Origin: Verrucomicrobiia bacterium
GTDB lineage: Bacteria > Verrucomicrobiota > Verrucomicrobiia > Verrucomicrobiales > DEV007
NCBI GenBank assembly: GCA_020439945.1
Contig: JAGRPB010000002.1
Coordinates: 69,835-133,834 of the forward strand
Direction: 5' to 3'
Length of the DNA stretch: 64,000 nucleotides
Part shown: positions 9,279 to 19,100 of the stretch, in pieces
Numbering within the stretch: the stretch's first letter is position 1
Layout of the letters: every line of letters begins with the position of its first letter
Position numbers and translations under genes: made by a program
Notes under the pieces: generated by a model
What the model was told of the DNA's origin: nothing
Databases searched by the model: none
The model's input: the letters and a program-made list of their open reading frames with translations, nothing else

Positions 9279-10955
9279 ATGCTTCGCTCCCTCACTTTCT
9301 CGGCTCCGTTTTTCCTACTGCTGGCTGTTCTGGTCGATGTCTCGTCCGCCGAGGATACCCGTCCGAACATCCTCTACATCATGTCGGACGATCATGCGGC
9401 GCACGCCATCGGCGCCTATGGGAGCCGACTCGCCACGCTCGATCCGACGCCGAACATCGACCGCCTCGCCAGGGAGGGCATCCTCTTTGAAAACGCCTTC
9501 TGCACCAACGCCATCTGCTCGCCGAGCCGGGCCTGCGTCATCACCGGTCAATACGATCACACCAACGGCGCCTACGACTTGAGCGGCCGGATCGAGCCGG
9601 AACGCCAGTTCCTTCCCATCGAGATGAAGAAGGCCGGTTACCAGACGGCCATGATCGGAAAGTGGCACCTCAAGGAGGAACCGGCCGCGTTCGATTTCTA
9701 CACCGTCCTTCCCGGCCAGGGAAGCTACCACGATCCCGAGTTCCGGGTTCGGGGCGACAAAGGTTGGCCGAAGGACCTCATCTCGTTCGAAGGGAAACAT
9801 TCCTCCGACGCCATCACGGATATCGCGCTCGACTGGTTCGAGAACGAACGCGACCCGGAGAAGCCGTTTTTCCTGATGCATCACTACAAGGCGCCGCACG
9901 ACTACTTCGAGCACGCCCATCGCTACGACAATTATCTCGCCGATGTCGACATTCCCCAGCCCGACAATCTCTGGCTGGAAAATCAGCCGAAGTTCGGATC
10001 GCTCGCCACCCGCGGCTACAACGACGAACTCGTGCCTCACATCGGCACCTCGATCGGCGTTCGCAATCCTCGCCGTTCCTATGCCGACGACCTGCCGCGG
10101 ATGTTTCCCCAGGATTTTCCGCCCGACTACGACCCGTCGAAGATGACGCCCGCCGAGATCAAGACAATGGCCTACAACGTCTACCTGCGGAAGTACCTGC
10201 GTTGCGTCAAGGGGATCGACGACAACCTCGGTCGACTCTTCGCCTACCTCGAGGAGAAGGGCCTGATGGACAACACCGTCATCATCTACACCGGCGATCA
10301 GGGGTTCATGCTGGGCGAGCACGACTATCAGGACAAACGCTGGATGTATGAGGAGGCGATGCGCATGCCGTTCCTGGTTCGCTACCCGAAGACCATCAAG
10401 GCCGGCACTCGGACCGACGCGATCGTCGAGAACGTGGATTATGCGCCGACCATGCTCGACTTCGCCGGCGTGGAAACACCCGACTACATGCAGGGGCGCA
10501 GTTTCAAATCCATCTGCGAAACCGGGGCGGAGCCCGGAGGCTGGAAACAGGAAGCCTACTATCGCTACTGGATGCACATGGCCCATCACGACAATCCCGG
10601 CCACGTCGGCATCCGCACGAAGCAATACAAGCTGATCTTCTACTACGGCTGCGACTACCAGGGCGGCTACCGGACTCCGCCGGCGTGGGAACTCTACGAC
10701 CTGAAAAAGGATCCCAACGAGATCGTCAACCAATACGACAATCCCGAATACGCCGAGGTGGTGGCGGATTTGAAACCGCGTCTCGCGGCACTGCGGAAAC
10801 GGGTCGGAGACACCGGCGAAGATTACCCCAAGGCCGAAGCGGTGATCCAGGAATTCTGGGACTACGACGGCGAAGATCGCGCCAAGGCCATCGAGATTTC
10901 CAACCAGTTCCTGGAAGTTCGCAGAGCCGAGCTGGCGAAGCGAAAGAAGGGCTGA
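9279..10955 (+). CDS. Secreted sulfatase (type I), second copy
   Basis: This 558-residue protein has a signal peptide (about 1-24). The motif CSPSR carries Cys80 (formylglycine) and Arg84; other motifs are MSDDHA, GKWHLKEE and YTGDQGFMLGEHD, plus a C-terminal WELYDLKKDPNE segment of the DUF4976 kind. The long insertion between the GKWH motif and the catalytic TGDQG block places it with the larger N-sulfoglucosamine / glucosamine-6-sulfatase-like group rather than with its upstream neighbour. The two enzymes therefore probably remove different sulfates from the same glycan. A phosphodiesterase-fold gene follows after 65 bp. Confidence 0.94.
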   Translation: MLRSLTFSAPFFLLLAVLVDVSSAEDTRPNILYIMSDDHAAHAIGAYGSRLATLDPTPNIDRLAREGILFENAFCTNAICSPSRACVITGQYDHTNGAYDLSGRIEPERQFLPIEMKKAGYQTAMIGKWHLKEEPAAFDFYTVLPGQGSYHDPEFRVRGDKGWPKDLISFEGKHSSDAITDIALDWFENERDPEKPFFLMHHYKAPHDYFEHAHRYDNYLADVDIPQPDNLWLENQPKFGSLATRGYNDELVPHIGTSIGVRNPRRSYADDLPRMFPQDFPPDYDPSKMTPAEIKTMAYNVYLRKYLRCVKGIDDNLGRLFAYLEEKGLMDNTVIIYTGDQGFMLGEHDYQDKRWMYEEAMRMPFLVRYPKTIKAGTRTDAIVENVDYAPTMLDFAGVETPDYMQGRSFKSICETGAEPGGWKQEAYYRYWMHMAHHDNPGHVGIRTKQYKLIFYYGCDYQGGYRTPPAWELYDLKKDPNEIVNQYDNPEYAEVVADLKPRLAALRKRVGDTGEDYPKAEAVIQEFWDYDGEDRAKAIEISNQFLEVRRAELAKRKKG

Positions 10956-11020
10956 AAAGCCATCGCCCGGCGCACGCGATCACTGCTTTGACATCGACTG
11001 TTAACGGCCGATTTTTCGGG

Positions 11021-12103
11021 ATGAACTTCCCCCGCCCGTTGCTTTTCGCCCTCGCCTGCCTGCCACTGATTGCGGCGCTTCACGCCCAGGAAACCGGCAA
11101 GCACGTCATCTTCATCAGCGCCGACGGCATGCGCCCGGACGCGGTTGACGCGCTCGGTCCCGAAAAGGCGCCCACCTTTTTCCGACTCCGCAAGGAGGGC
11201 GCGTGGACGAGCAACGCCCGCACCGACGTCGTCTACACCGTGACCCTGCCGAATCACACCGCCATGATCACCAGTCGCGGCGTCACCGGACCCGAAGGTC
11301 ACAGTTGGATCAAGAATTCCGATCCCCGGCTCGGAGAAAATCTACACAAGAACCACAAGGGCTACCTCTCTTCCGTCTTCGCCGTCGCCCATGACAACGG
11401 CCTTTCCACCGCACTCTACGCCAGTAAATCGAAATTCTCGCTCTACGACATCAGCTACGATGACCACAACGGCGCCCCCGACACCACCGGCGAGGACAAT
11501 GGTCGCGACAAGCTGGATCGCTATGTCATGGAGAGCGAGACCAACACCCTGGTCGATCGCCTGGTCGCGGATCTCGCTTCCGATCCCGCCGATTTCATCA
11601 TGCTCCACCTGCGCGATCCAGACAGTGCCGGTCACGCCGAATCGTGGAACGTGACCCCGGGCAGTCCCTACCTACAAGCCGTCGCCAGGGTCGATGAACT
11701 GGTTGGCCGAGTACTCGACGCGATCGAGAAAAACCCGAACCTGAAGGGAAACACCTGGCTCATTCTCACCGCCGATCACGGTGGTCTCACCGGCGCCAAG
11801 GGACATGGTGAATCCGATGAAAAAGACAACTTCACGATTCCCTACTACGTCTGGGGCCCCGATGTTCCCGCGGGCAAGGATCTCTACGAGGTGTCGTCCT
11901 CGTCGCGTCTCGATCCCGGCGTCGCCAACCCGCCCTACACCACGCCGAAGCCGCCCATCCGCAACGGCGACTCCGGCAACCTGAGTCTCAGCCTGCTCGG
12001 TCTGCCGGCGATTCCGGGTTCGACCATCAACGCGCAGGAGGACTTGGTGGTGCGGGAAAAACACGAGGCCCCCATCCCGCCCGATCCCGCCGCGACGAAG
12101 TAA
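11021..12103 (+). CDS. Secreted alkaline-phosphatase-fold phosphodiesterase / nucleotide pyrophosphatase-like
   Basis: This 360-residue protein has a signal peptide (about 1-22). Type I phosphodiesterase/nucleotide pyrophosphatase motifs are in order: SADGMRPDA (metal Asp), TLPNHTAM (nucleophile Thr), HLRDPDSAGH and LTADHGG. It could cleave phosphodiesters, phosphonates or sulfate esters; the substrate cannot be told from sequence. The start is ATG 11021, which opens the signal peptide. It ends at a strong hairpin shared with the convergent SGNH gene. Confidence 0.9.
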   Translation: MNFPRPLLFALACLPLIAALHAQETGKHVIFISADGMRPDAVDALGPEKAPTFFRLRKEGAWTSNARTDVVYTVTLPNHTAMITSRGVTGPEGHSWIKNSDPRLGENLHKNHKGYLSSVFAVAHDNGLSTALYASKSKFSLYDISYDDHNGAPDTTGEDNGRDKLDRYVMESETNTLVDRLVADLASDPADFIMLHLRDPDSAGHAESWNVTPGSPYLQAVARVDELVGRVLDAIEKNPNLKGNTWLILTADHGGLTGAKGHGESDEKDNFTIPYYVWGPDVPAGKDLYEVSSSSRLDPGVANPPYTTPKPPIRNGDSGNLSLSLLGLPAIPGSTINAQEDLVVREKHEAPIPPDPAATK

Positions 12104-12131
12104 CGGCTTCATTCCGCGCCGAAATCTCGGC

Positions 12132-12174
12132 AGACTCGCGCCATCGGGGGTGGCGAGATTCTTGGCGCGAGTCT
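12132..12174. terminator. Bidirectional hairpin between convergent genes
   Basis: A perfect 11-bp inverted repeat (AGACTCGCGCC at 12132-12142 with GGCGCGAGTCT at 12164-12174) lies between the stops of the phosphodiesterase and SGNH genes. There is no strong T-tract. It likely ends or stabilises both transcripts. Confidence 0.65.
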
Positions 12175-13706
12175 CATTCCTTTTCCAAGGTCACCAGTTC
12201 CTCTCCCGGGTTCTCCGTCAGCACCAACCCGCGGAAGCGATATTCCTGCGGCTTCTCGTTCTTGTGCAGCTGCAGGCCGATGGGAGATTCCTGCAGCATC
12301 TTCGGTTCGTCGGTGAAATCGAACACCAGCTCGCCATTGTTCACGAATCGAATCCGATTGCCCTTCACCAGGATTTCGATCCGGTTCCAGTCGCCCGTCC
12401 TTTCCGTCTGGGCGTGAAATCCGCCCTTCTGGTTCGGCGGCACGATCCGGTTGCGTCGATGCGCGTCCCACACGCCCCAGTCGTGACAGAACATCAGCAG
12501 CGGCCCTCGAAATCCGAAGGCATTGCCGCCCTCGTCCTCGATTCGTTCGCCCAGCGCGGCCACTGCGGAATGCATCGTGGAATGCGCGGGTGAGACCGTC
12601 TGCTTCACCTCCAGGAGCAGGCGAAAATCACGGTAGACGCCCCTGGTGAAAAGGTAGGTGCTCGATGGCACCGTGCCTTGATTCCGTCCCACGATGACCC
12701 CGTCCTCGACACTCCAGAACTTCGAGTCGCCGTCCCATCCCTTGAGATCCTGGCCGTTGAACAGGACATCTGGCTTTTCCCCTTCCGGAAGCGCCACCGT
12801 GGCGCGCGCGATTCCCAGGGGAAGCCCCGCTTTGACTCCCGGACGCAGGTGCCCGACATGGCTGACCCACGCGCTGTGCATCACCATTTGATCGGCGTGA
12901 ATCGCCTGCAGCTTTTCCGCATCAAGCCGATCCACCGCTCCCGGATCGCGTCCGAGAGCGGAAAGGACGGCCTTGGCGAGCACGCGATGGCCCTCTTCGT
13001 TGAGATGCACCCCGTCGTTGGACAACGTGAAATCCGGATCCGTTTTCCGTTTTTCGGCCACATAGGTAAGCACCGGCGTGCGGGCATCGATCACACCCTC
13101 GACCCGGTCTTTCTGGGAAAGCACCCACTCGGAATACTTCGCCAGCACCTCCGTGTCGTAATTCTCGTAAATCTCCATCCACGAATAACTCTCCGCCCCG
13201 GGTCCTTTCACCTTGCCCTCGGCCCGCAACGGCTCAGGATCGAAGGGAGGCGGCGTGATCAGGACCAGAGGCGCTCCCGTCGCCTTCACCTTTTCGATGA
13301 GCTGGTTCATCCCTTTCTGATAAGCCGCAAAGCGATCCTCGGAAAACGGGTAGTAGATGCCGTCGTTCATCCCGTAGCAGGCGAAGACCACATCCGGTTT
13401 CACCTTTTCCAGCGCCCGGTCGAGACGTTCGTGGACGTTGGGCCTGGGAAAGGGATGAACCGGTTCCGAAAGGCCGGTGACGCCTTCGCTGGGAAGTCCG
13501 AGGTTGATCAGTTCGAAGCTGTCCGGATCGACGCCTTCCTCGAGCAGCACCGCTTCGATGTCCGACACGTAGTGACCGGCGTGGGTGATCGAATCGCCGA
13601 GAAACAGCACCGTCCCCTTGAGAGGCACGTCAATCGGATCGGCGAAAATCAGGGTCGTCGCCGAGGTCGACAGGAATAGGAAGAGAGCCAGAATTCGCGG
13701 GTTCAT
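12174..13706 (-). CDS. SGNH/GDSL hydrolase fused to a 3-keto-disaccharide hydrolase (DUF1080) domain
   Basis: This 510-residue secreted protein starts at ATG 13706 with a signal peptide (about 1-22). The N-terminal half is an SGNH esterase: FLGDSITHAGHY (block I Ser), then GMND (block III), and NDGVHLNEEGH (block V Asp/His). The C-terminal half (from LFNGQDLKGWDGDSKFWSVEDGVIVG) is the concanavalin-like 3KGH/DUF1080 domain common in PVC bacteria. It probably removes acyl groups from, and binds or cleaves, plant or algal glycans. It is convergent with the phosphodiesterase gene. Confidence 0.92.
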   Translation of the reverse strand: MNPRILALFLFLSTSATTLIFADPIDVPLKGTVLFLGDSITHAGHYVSDIEAVLLEEGVDPDSFELINLGLPSEGVTGLSEPVHPFPRPNVHERLDRALEKVKPDVVFACYGMNDGIYYPFSEDRFAAYQKGMNQLIEKVKATGAPLVLITPPPFDPEPLRAEGKVKGPGAESYSWMEIYENYDTEVLAKYSEWVLSQKDRVEGVIDARTPVLTYVAEKRKTDPDFTLSNDGVHLNEEGHRVLAKAVLSALGRDPGAVDRLDAEKLQAIHADQMVMHSAWVSHVGHLRPGVKAGLPLGIARATVALPEGEKPDVLFNGQDLKGWDGDSKFWSVEDGVIVGRNQGTVPSSTYLFTRGVYRDFRLLLEVKQTVSPAHSTMHSAVAALGERIEDEGGNAFGFRGPLLMFCHDWGVWDAHRRNRIVPPNQKGGFHAQTERTGDWNRIEILVKGNRIRFVNNGELVFDFTDEPKMLQESPIGLQLHKNEKPQEYRFRGLVLTENPGEELVTLEKE

Positions 13707-13819
13707 GTCACTATCGTCCGGGGAATCCCGTGGTGAGAAAAGCGAAATCCCCGGCGCGATCGAGCGCACCGCGGCCTTGACCTTTTCCAGAGCGCAAGCG
13801 TTGCTGCGAAGCCTCCTCC

Positions 13820-14407
13820 ATGAACTCCGATCCCGTCCCTCCCACACCCGCGGCCTGGCGCCCGATCGCCGCCCTGGTACTCGGGATGCTCGGTTTCGCG
13901 GCGGCCGTGGCGACGCTCTACGCCACCCCGATCGAGGGCGTCACCGATCTCGGCTGCGGCGTGCGGGTGCTGGACTGCAGCGGCGTTCTCGGCAGTCACT
14001 GGGGCAAGATCGCGGGCATTCCCCTCGGCATTTTCGGCGGCGCCTACTTCGGCTCCTGGATCGTGGCGATCGGCAGTTGGTGGCGCTCCCGGGACTCGGC
14101 TCTGCTTTCGATCGCCACCTGGATCATGAGTTTCGGCGCAATCGTCTCGATAACCTTGCTGTCCCTCCTGCTTTTCGTCATCGAAGGCAATTGCCTGTTT
14201 TGCCTGATCACCCATGCGACCAACCTCGGCGCCGCGATCCTGCTCTGGCCGTTTCGCCGCTGGCAGCTCTCCTCGCTGAAAGCGATCGCCATTCGCGGAT
14301 CGCTCCTCCTCCTCATGTCCCTGCTGTTCGCGCTCGGCTTGTTCCAGCTCTACCAGGCCCGGGTCGAACGCGCCGAGGCAAAGGCGCGCCAGGAAACGAT
14401 CTGGTGA
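13820..14407 (+). CDS. Vitamin K epoxide reductase (VKOR) family membrane protein
   Basis: This 195-residue polytopic protein has about five hydrophobic helices. It contains the loop cysteines Cys46 and Cys53 and the redox motif C125-LF-C128, followed by HA/T-rich helix sequence. The segment SGVLGSHWGKIAGIPLGIFG matches the VKOR half-helix. Bacterial VKORs oxidise periplasmic thiol oxidoreductases and pass electrons to quinone, replacing DsbB. The secreted thioredoxin encoded 134 bp downstream is its probable partner. Confidence 0.92.
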   Translation: MNSDPVPPTPAAWRPIAALVLGMLGFAAAVATLYATPIEGVTDLGCGVRVLDCSGVLGSHWGKIAGIPLGIFGGAYFGSWIVAIGSWWRSRDSALLSIATWIMSFGAIVSITLLSLLLFVIEGNCLFCLITHATNLGAAILLWPFRRWQLSSLKAIAIRGSLLLLMSLLFALGLFQLYQARVERAEAKARQETIW

Positions 14408-14410
14408 TCG

Positions 14411-14473
14411 GGAGGGGCGACCCTCCTGTCGCCCTCATGATCGGGAAACGGGCGACAGGATTGTCGCCCCTCC
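14411..14473. repeat. Long inverted repeat (hairpin) between VKOR and thioredoxin genes
   Basis: Two 24-base arms (14411-14434 and 14450-14473) are complementary except for a central 3-base block; both contain GGGGCGAC/GTCGCCCC. The 15-base loop leaves a very stable RNA hairpin. It resembles REP/BIME-type intergenic repeats and could act as an attenuator or mRNA stabiliser between the two genes. Confidence 0.75.
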
Positions 14474-14541
14474 TTTCTCCCTTGCCAACGGGGACGGCCT
14501 TCGGAAGATTTACCGGACTCGTCACCCCTCCTGCCTCTCCC

Positions 14542-14985
14542 ATGCTCGCTTTCCGCCCGCTGATCATCTCGATTGCATCCGCTCTCTGCCTGCCGACTGC
14601 TGTCAGGGCAGAACCAAGCTCCGCGCCCACCTTTGCCGCCGCCCAGGCAAAGGCGAAGTCCGAACAGCGTCTGCTCTTTCTCCTTTTCAAGTCCTCGGAT
14701 TGCAAGCACTGCCGGAAGTTCGATGAAAACGTCTTCTCGACTCCGGTATTCCAGGATTTCGCCCGCCAGCACCTGTCGCTGATGGTCTACGATGTCGATG
14801 CCTATGCCGCCCTTTCGGAAGACGAGAGAGAACTCGCTCTGAGCCTGGAGGAAAAATACGACGTCGACAAGATGCCGGCCATCGTCGTCTACGCTCCTGA
14901 CGGGAAAGAATTGCTGAGAACCCAAGGCTATCGCGGCACGGAAGCGGAAAAGATCGTGGCGCAGCTGAAAACGATGCTGCCCTGA
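14542..14985 (+). CDS. Secreted thioredoxin-fold protein (likely VKOR partner)
   Basis: This 147-residue protein has a signal peptide (about 1-23) and a thioredoxin fold with the active site C54-KH-C57 in LFKSSDCKHCRKF. It has a cis-proline motif MPAIVVYAPDGKEL and a C-terminal helix. The CxHC-type site resembles oxidising DsbA-like or thioredoxin_7 proteins. With VKOR upstream it likely introduces or repairs disulfides in exported enzymes such as the nearby sulfatases; that link is inference. Confidence 0.88.
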   Translation: MLAFRPLIISIASALCLPTAVRAEPSSAPTFAAAQAKAKSEQRLLFLLFKSSDCKHCRKFDENVFSTPVFQDFARQHLSLMVYDVDAYAALSEDERELALSLEEKYDVDKMPAIVVYAPDGKELLRTQGYRGTEAEKIVAQLKTMLP

Positions 14986-14994
14986 GATGATGCC

Positions 14995-15195
14995 ATGGGC
15001 GATTGGCTGGATTCCCTCCTGCGTTTTTTCTCGGTCCTTCGGGATGCCGATTCCGAACTTCGCGACAACAGCCTCGTGGGAGAAACTCCGTTCGAGCGGA
15101 GATCGAGAAAAACTTTCGGATGCCTGGTCGGGGCGTTTACCGTTCTCCTGATCCTCCTGGGAATCGCCTGGGCCGCGTTCGTCAAATGGGGCTGA
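14995..15195 (+). CDS. Small membrane protein, unknown
   Basis: This 66-residue protein starts 9 bp after the thioredoxin stop, so it is probably co-transcribed. It has an amphipathic N-terminal part (WLDSLLRFFSVLRDADSELRD), a basic middle (ERRSRK) and one C-terminal hydrophobic helix (about 42-63). I do not recognise a family. Its position suggests an accessory to the VKOR/thioredoxin pair, or simply a small inner-membrane protein. Confidence 0.55.
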   Translation: MGDWLDSLLRFFSVLRDADSELRDNSLVGETPFERRSRKTFGCLVGAFTVLLILLGIAWAAFVKWG

Positions 15196-15290
15196 CTGAA
15201 CAGGGTCAAGTCAGCCATCCTACCCTGTTTACTCAACTCCTATTCCTATTCTTCGTCTTCTTCTTATTCCGAAGGGAATAGGAATAGGAG
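15194..15290. terminator. Double hairpin, bidirectional terminator with ACCCTGTT repeat
   Basis: Two stem-loops lie between convergent genes. The first pairs 15194-15206 with 15222-15234 (core AACAGGGT/ACCCTGTT); it belongs to a repeat family seen elsewhere in the window. The second is a perfect 15-bp stem, CTCCTATTCCTATTC at 15237-15251 with 15276-15290, with extra TTCG/CGAA pairing inside. Confidence 0.7.
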
Positions 15291-15293
15291 GAT

Positions 15294-16052
15294 CTAGCGG
15301 CGATTGCCCTTTCGATACTGCAGCGGGGTCACCCCCATGTGACGCCGGAAATGCTGGGTGAAGGAACTCTGGTCGTAAAATCCCAACTCCACCGCGATCT
15401 CGGCGATCGCCGACTCCGACGTCCGCAAGGCCTCGCAAGCTGCCTGCACGCGGGTCTTCACCAGGAAATCACGCGGGCTCGTTCCGAAGGCTTCGCGAAA
15501 GCGGCGGTTGAACTGCCGCAGGGACATCCCGGCGATCCGTGACAATTCGGTCACGGCGACGGGTTCGCGAAAATGCTCCCGCAGCCAGGTAACGGCCCGG
15601 TCGAGTTGCACGTGCGGCGTCATCGCCGCGCGCCGCCGCTCGTAACTCTGCACGGTGCCCATCACCCCGATGACTTCGCCTCCGTTGCCGAACACGGGAA
15701 ATTTGTTGGTGAAATACCAGTCGGGCAGCCCCTGGCGATTGAAGAAGAGTTCGATGATCCGCAGCTTCGCCCGGCCGCTCTCCATGACCTCGGCATCGTC
15801 ATGACGAAAATGCTCGGCAAGATGTGGCGGGAACAGATCGAAATCTGTTTTTCCCACCAGGTCACTCTCCGATCGACAACCCAGGCGTTCCCAGAAGTTC
15901 CGATTGCCCGCCACCAATCGAAAGGCCCGGTCTTTGACAAAGAAAGCCACCTCCGGCAGGTGATCGAGCAGCGCCCCGATCTGCGTCGCCGGCGACATGG
16001 CCTGGAAAAACGTCGCTCGGAGGTCTTCGGGGCTGAGGGTTTCGGTCTTCAT
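15294..16052 (-). CDS. AraC-family transcriptional regulator with PAS domain
   Basis: This 252-residue protein has a PAS fold in residues about 25-140 (HLPEVAFFVKDRAFRLVAGNRNFWERLG, then GKTDFDLFPP). Residues about 150-252 are an AraC/XylS double HTH, ending AIAEIAVELGFYDQSSFTQHFRRHMGVTPLQYR. The PAS domain probably binds the inducer. It is divergent from the ThuA/dehydrogenase gene (99 bp apart), which makes that gene its most likely target; this is inference. Confidence 0.92.
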   Translation of the reverse strand: MKTETLSPEDLRATFFQAMSPATQIGALLDHLPEVAFFVKDRAFRLVAGNRNFWERLGCRSESDLVGKTDFDLFPPHLAEHFRHDDAEVMESGRAKLRIIELFFNRQGLPDWYFTNKFPVFGNGGEVIGVMGTVQSYERRRAAMTPHVQLDRAVTWLREHFREPVAVTELSRIAGMSLRQFNRRFREAFGTSPRDFLVKTRVQAACEALRTSESAIAEIAVELGFYDQSSFTQHFRRHMGVTPLQYRKGNRR

Positions 16053-16150
16053 GCTCGTGGCCGATTCGTCATAAATTTAGTCGCGTTCCCGCAAGACGGC
16101 ATTTCCCCGGATCGCGTATTTTGTTACGGTCGAAATCCCCCACTGCCCCC

Positions 16151-19100
16151 ATGAAAACCTCCCACATCGGCTTCATTTTCGGAGCCGTCATCGCCTTCAC
16201 CTGCCTCGCCGCGGAAGCCCGGCCGGACTCCGGACCGATCCGCGTGCTTTTTGTCGGTCACGACGTTGAACACCACAACAGCAACGCCTACTACCCGATG
16301 CTGGCCCAGGCGCTGGGGCGCGACGCCATCTACTTCGACTACGTCACCACCACCGTCGCCGCTTTCGGCGATGCGGATTACCTCGACCACTTCGACGCCG
16401 TCCTGCTCTACGCCAATCACCAGGAAATCGATCCGACCCACTGGCAGAACCTGAAGACCTTCATCGAGAACGGCGGTGGTTTCGTCCCGATCCACTGCGC
16501 TAGTTGGTGTTTTCAAAACATCCCGGAATTCGATCAGGTCGTCGGCGGTCGCTTCGCCCATCACCAGACCGGCGTCTTCCGCCCGAAGACGATCGCACCC
16601 GATCATGCCGCCATCCAGAACGTGCCCGAGTTCGAGGCCTGGGACGAGACCTACGTTCACGAGCGCCACAATCCCGAGGGACGTACCGTGCTCCAGGTGC
16701 GCGAGGTGGCCGAAAACGATAACATCACGGAACCCGAACCGTGGACCTGGGTTCGGGAGCAGGGCCAGGGTCGCGTTTTCTACACCGCCTCCGGTCACGA
16801 CGAACGGGTCTGGAATCTGCCCGCATTCCAGCAACTCCTGAAGCGCGGCATTCTCTGGGCGGTCGGCGACACCCGGCGCTCGAGTTACGAAAAGTTCCTC
16901 TCCGATCGCCCGCCGCTGAAATACGAGAAGCGGGACAACATTCCCAACTACGAGAAGCGGCCGGAGCCCCTGCCGTGGCAATTTCCCCTCTCGCCGGAGG
17001 ATTCACTGAAATACACCCAGGCACCGGTCGAATTCCGGATCGAGCTTTTCGCCGCCGAACCCGACATCGTCAACCCCATCGGTCTGGCCTGGGACGAGCG
17101 CGGTCGCCTCTGGGTCGCGGAGACGGTCGACTATCCCAACGAGGTTCGTGAGGCAGGCGGCAACGACACCATCAAGATCCTCGAGGACACCGACGGTGAC
17201 GGGCGTTGCGACAAGGTCACGGTTTTCGCCGACGGGCTCAACATTCCCACCTCCCTCACCTTCTGGAACGGCGGTCTCATCGTCGCCCAGGCGCCGGATT
17301 TTCTGTTTCTCAAGGACGAGGACGGTGACGACAAGGCCGACGTCAAAACCACGCTCTTCACCGGTTGGGGCACCCGCGACACCCACGCCGGTCCGTCGAA
17401 TCTCCGCTACGGGTTCGACAACTGGATCTACGGCGCGGTCGGCTACTCGGCCTTCGACGGCGAACTCGGCGGAAGACAGCACCGCTTCGGTTCCGGTCTC
17501 TACCGTTTCCGGCCTGACGGCTCGGCGATCGAGTTTCTCCACCAGTTTAACAACAACACGTGGGGCCTCGGTTTCAATGCGGCCGGTGATGTCTTCGGTT
17601 CCACCGCCAACAACAACCCGAGTTTTTTCGGGGCGGTGCCGGCGAGCATCTACGGTGACGAGGGCAAGGGAATGAGCGCGAAGATGATCGCCGACTCTCC
17701 GAATTTCCATCCCATCACCCCGAACATCCGCCAGGTCGATGCCTTCGGCGCCTACACCGCGGGCGCCGGTCACGCCCTCGCCACCTCGGCCAACTTTCCC
17801 GAATGGTATCGTGACCAGGTGGCCTTCGTCGGCGGACCGACCGGGGATCTCCTGGGCCGGTTCCGCATTGAGAAAGACGGCTCCGGCTATCGGGCCAGGA
17901 ACGCCTTCAGCTTTCTCGCCAGCGCCGACGAGTGGTTTTCTCCCGTCGCCGCCGAGATCGGGCCCGACGGGAATCTCTGGGTGGCGGACTGGTACAATTT
18001 CATCATCCAGCACAACCCCACGCCGAATTCCGAACGCGGCGGCTACGAGGGAGTCACCGGAAAAGGCAACGCCCACGAGAATCCCAATCGCGATCGCCAG
18101 CACGGGCGAATCTACCGAGTGATCTGGGAAAAGGCGCAACCGTCGAAGATCGACTCGTTGGCCGGCGCCTCGGACGACGAACTCGTCGCGGCTCTTGGCG
18201 ACAGCAATCTCTTCTGGCGCCAGACCGCCCAGCGCCTCCTTGTTGAAAACAAAAAAAGGGGCGCCGCGCCCTCCTTGCGGCAAACGGTGAAAACCGGAAA
18301 GACGCCCGCCGCCATCCACGCGCTCTGGGCGTTGGAGGGACTCGGTGAACTCGATCGCGACACCCACCAGTTCGCGCTCCTCGGCGAGGACACCGACCTC
18401 AAGCGCAACGCCATCCGCGCCCTCGGAAACGACGAGGCCGCCATTCAGTTGTTCTTCGACACTGCGGTGGTCACCGATCGCGATCCCGCCGTCCGGCTGG
18501 CGGCTTTCACCAAGCTGGCGCTTTTTCCCGAGAACGAGGCCGTCAAACAGGCGGCCGAGCAGTTGATGAAGTCGCCGGAGAACCGCGACGACGAGTGGCT
18601 GGCGCTTGCGCTCAAGGCCGCCGGCGCGAAACAGGGCGCCCAGGGTCCGGCCAAACTGGGACCGAACCTGTTGAAGAACGCGTCGTTCGAAGAACTCACC
18701 GACGCCGGCCAGCCAACGCATTGGGAAGTGCGCACCTATCGCGGCACCGCCCGTCACCTGATCGACGAGGAATTTGCCCACAGCGGAAAACGCAGCGTTC
18801 TCATCGGCTCGGGGAACGGGGCCGATACCAGTTGGTTCACCAAGGTCAAGGTGACCCCGCACACTGACTACCGACTCAGCGGCTGGATCAAAACGCAGGG
18901 CATCAACGGCGCACGCGGCGCGCAGATGAACGTCCACGAGATCCAGGGAGCCAATTCAGCGCGTACCGAAGGCCTCCAGAAAAAGAACGACTGGACCGAG
19001 ATGAGTGTCGAGTTCAACACCGCCGACCGCGACACCATCAGCATCAACCTGCTCTTTGGCGGCTGGGGACTTTCCACCGGCACCGCCTGGTGGGACGACA

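Noticed and set aside
17003..18937. Long open frame antisense to the ThuA/dehydrogenase gene, and similar ones near 9.3-10.7, 37.4-39.4, 54.9-56.8, 58.5-60.0 and 60.0-61.6 kb
   Set aside because: They arise from high GC and codon bias of the real genes on the other strand, and their translations are Gly/Arg/Val/Asp-rich with no domain pattern.
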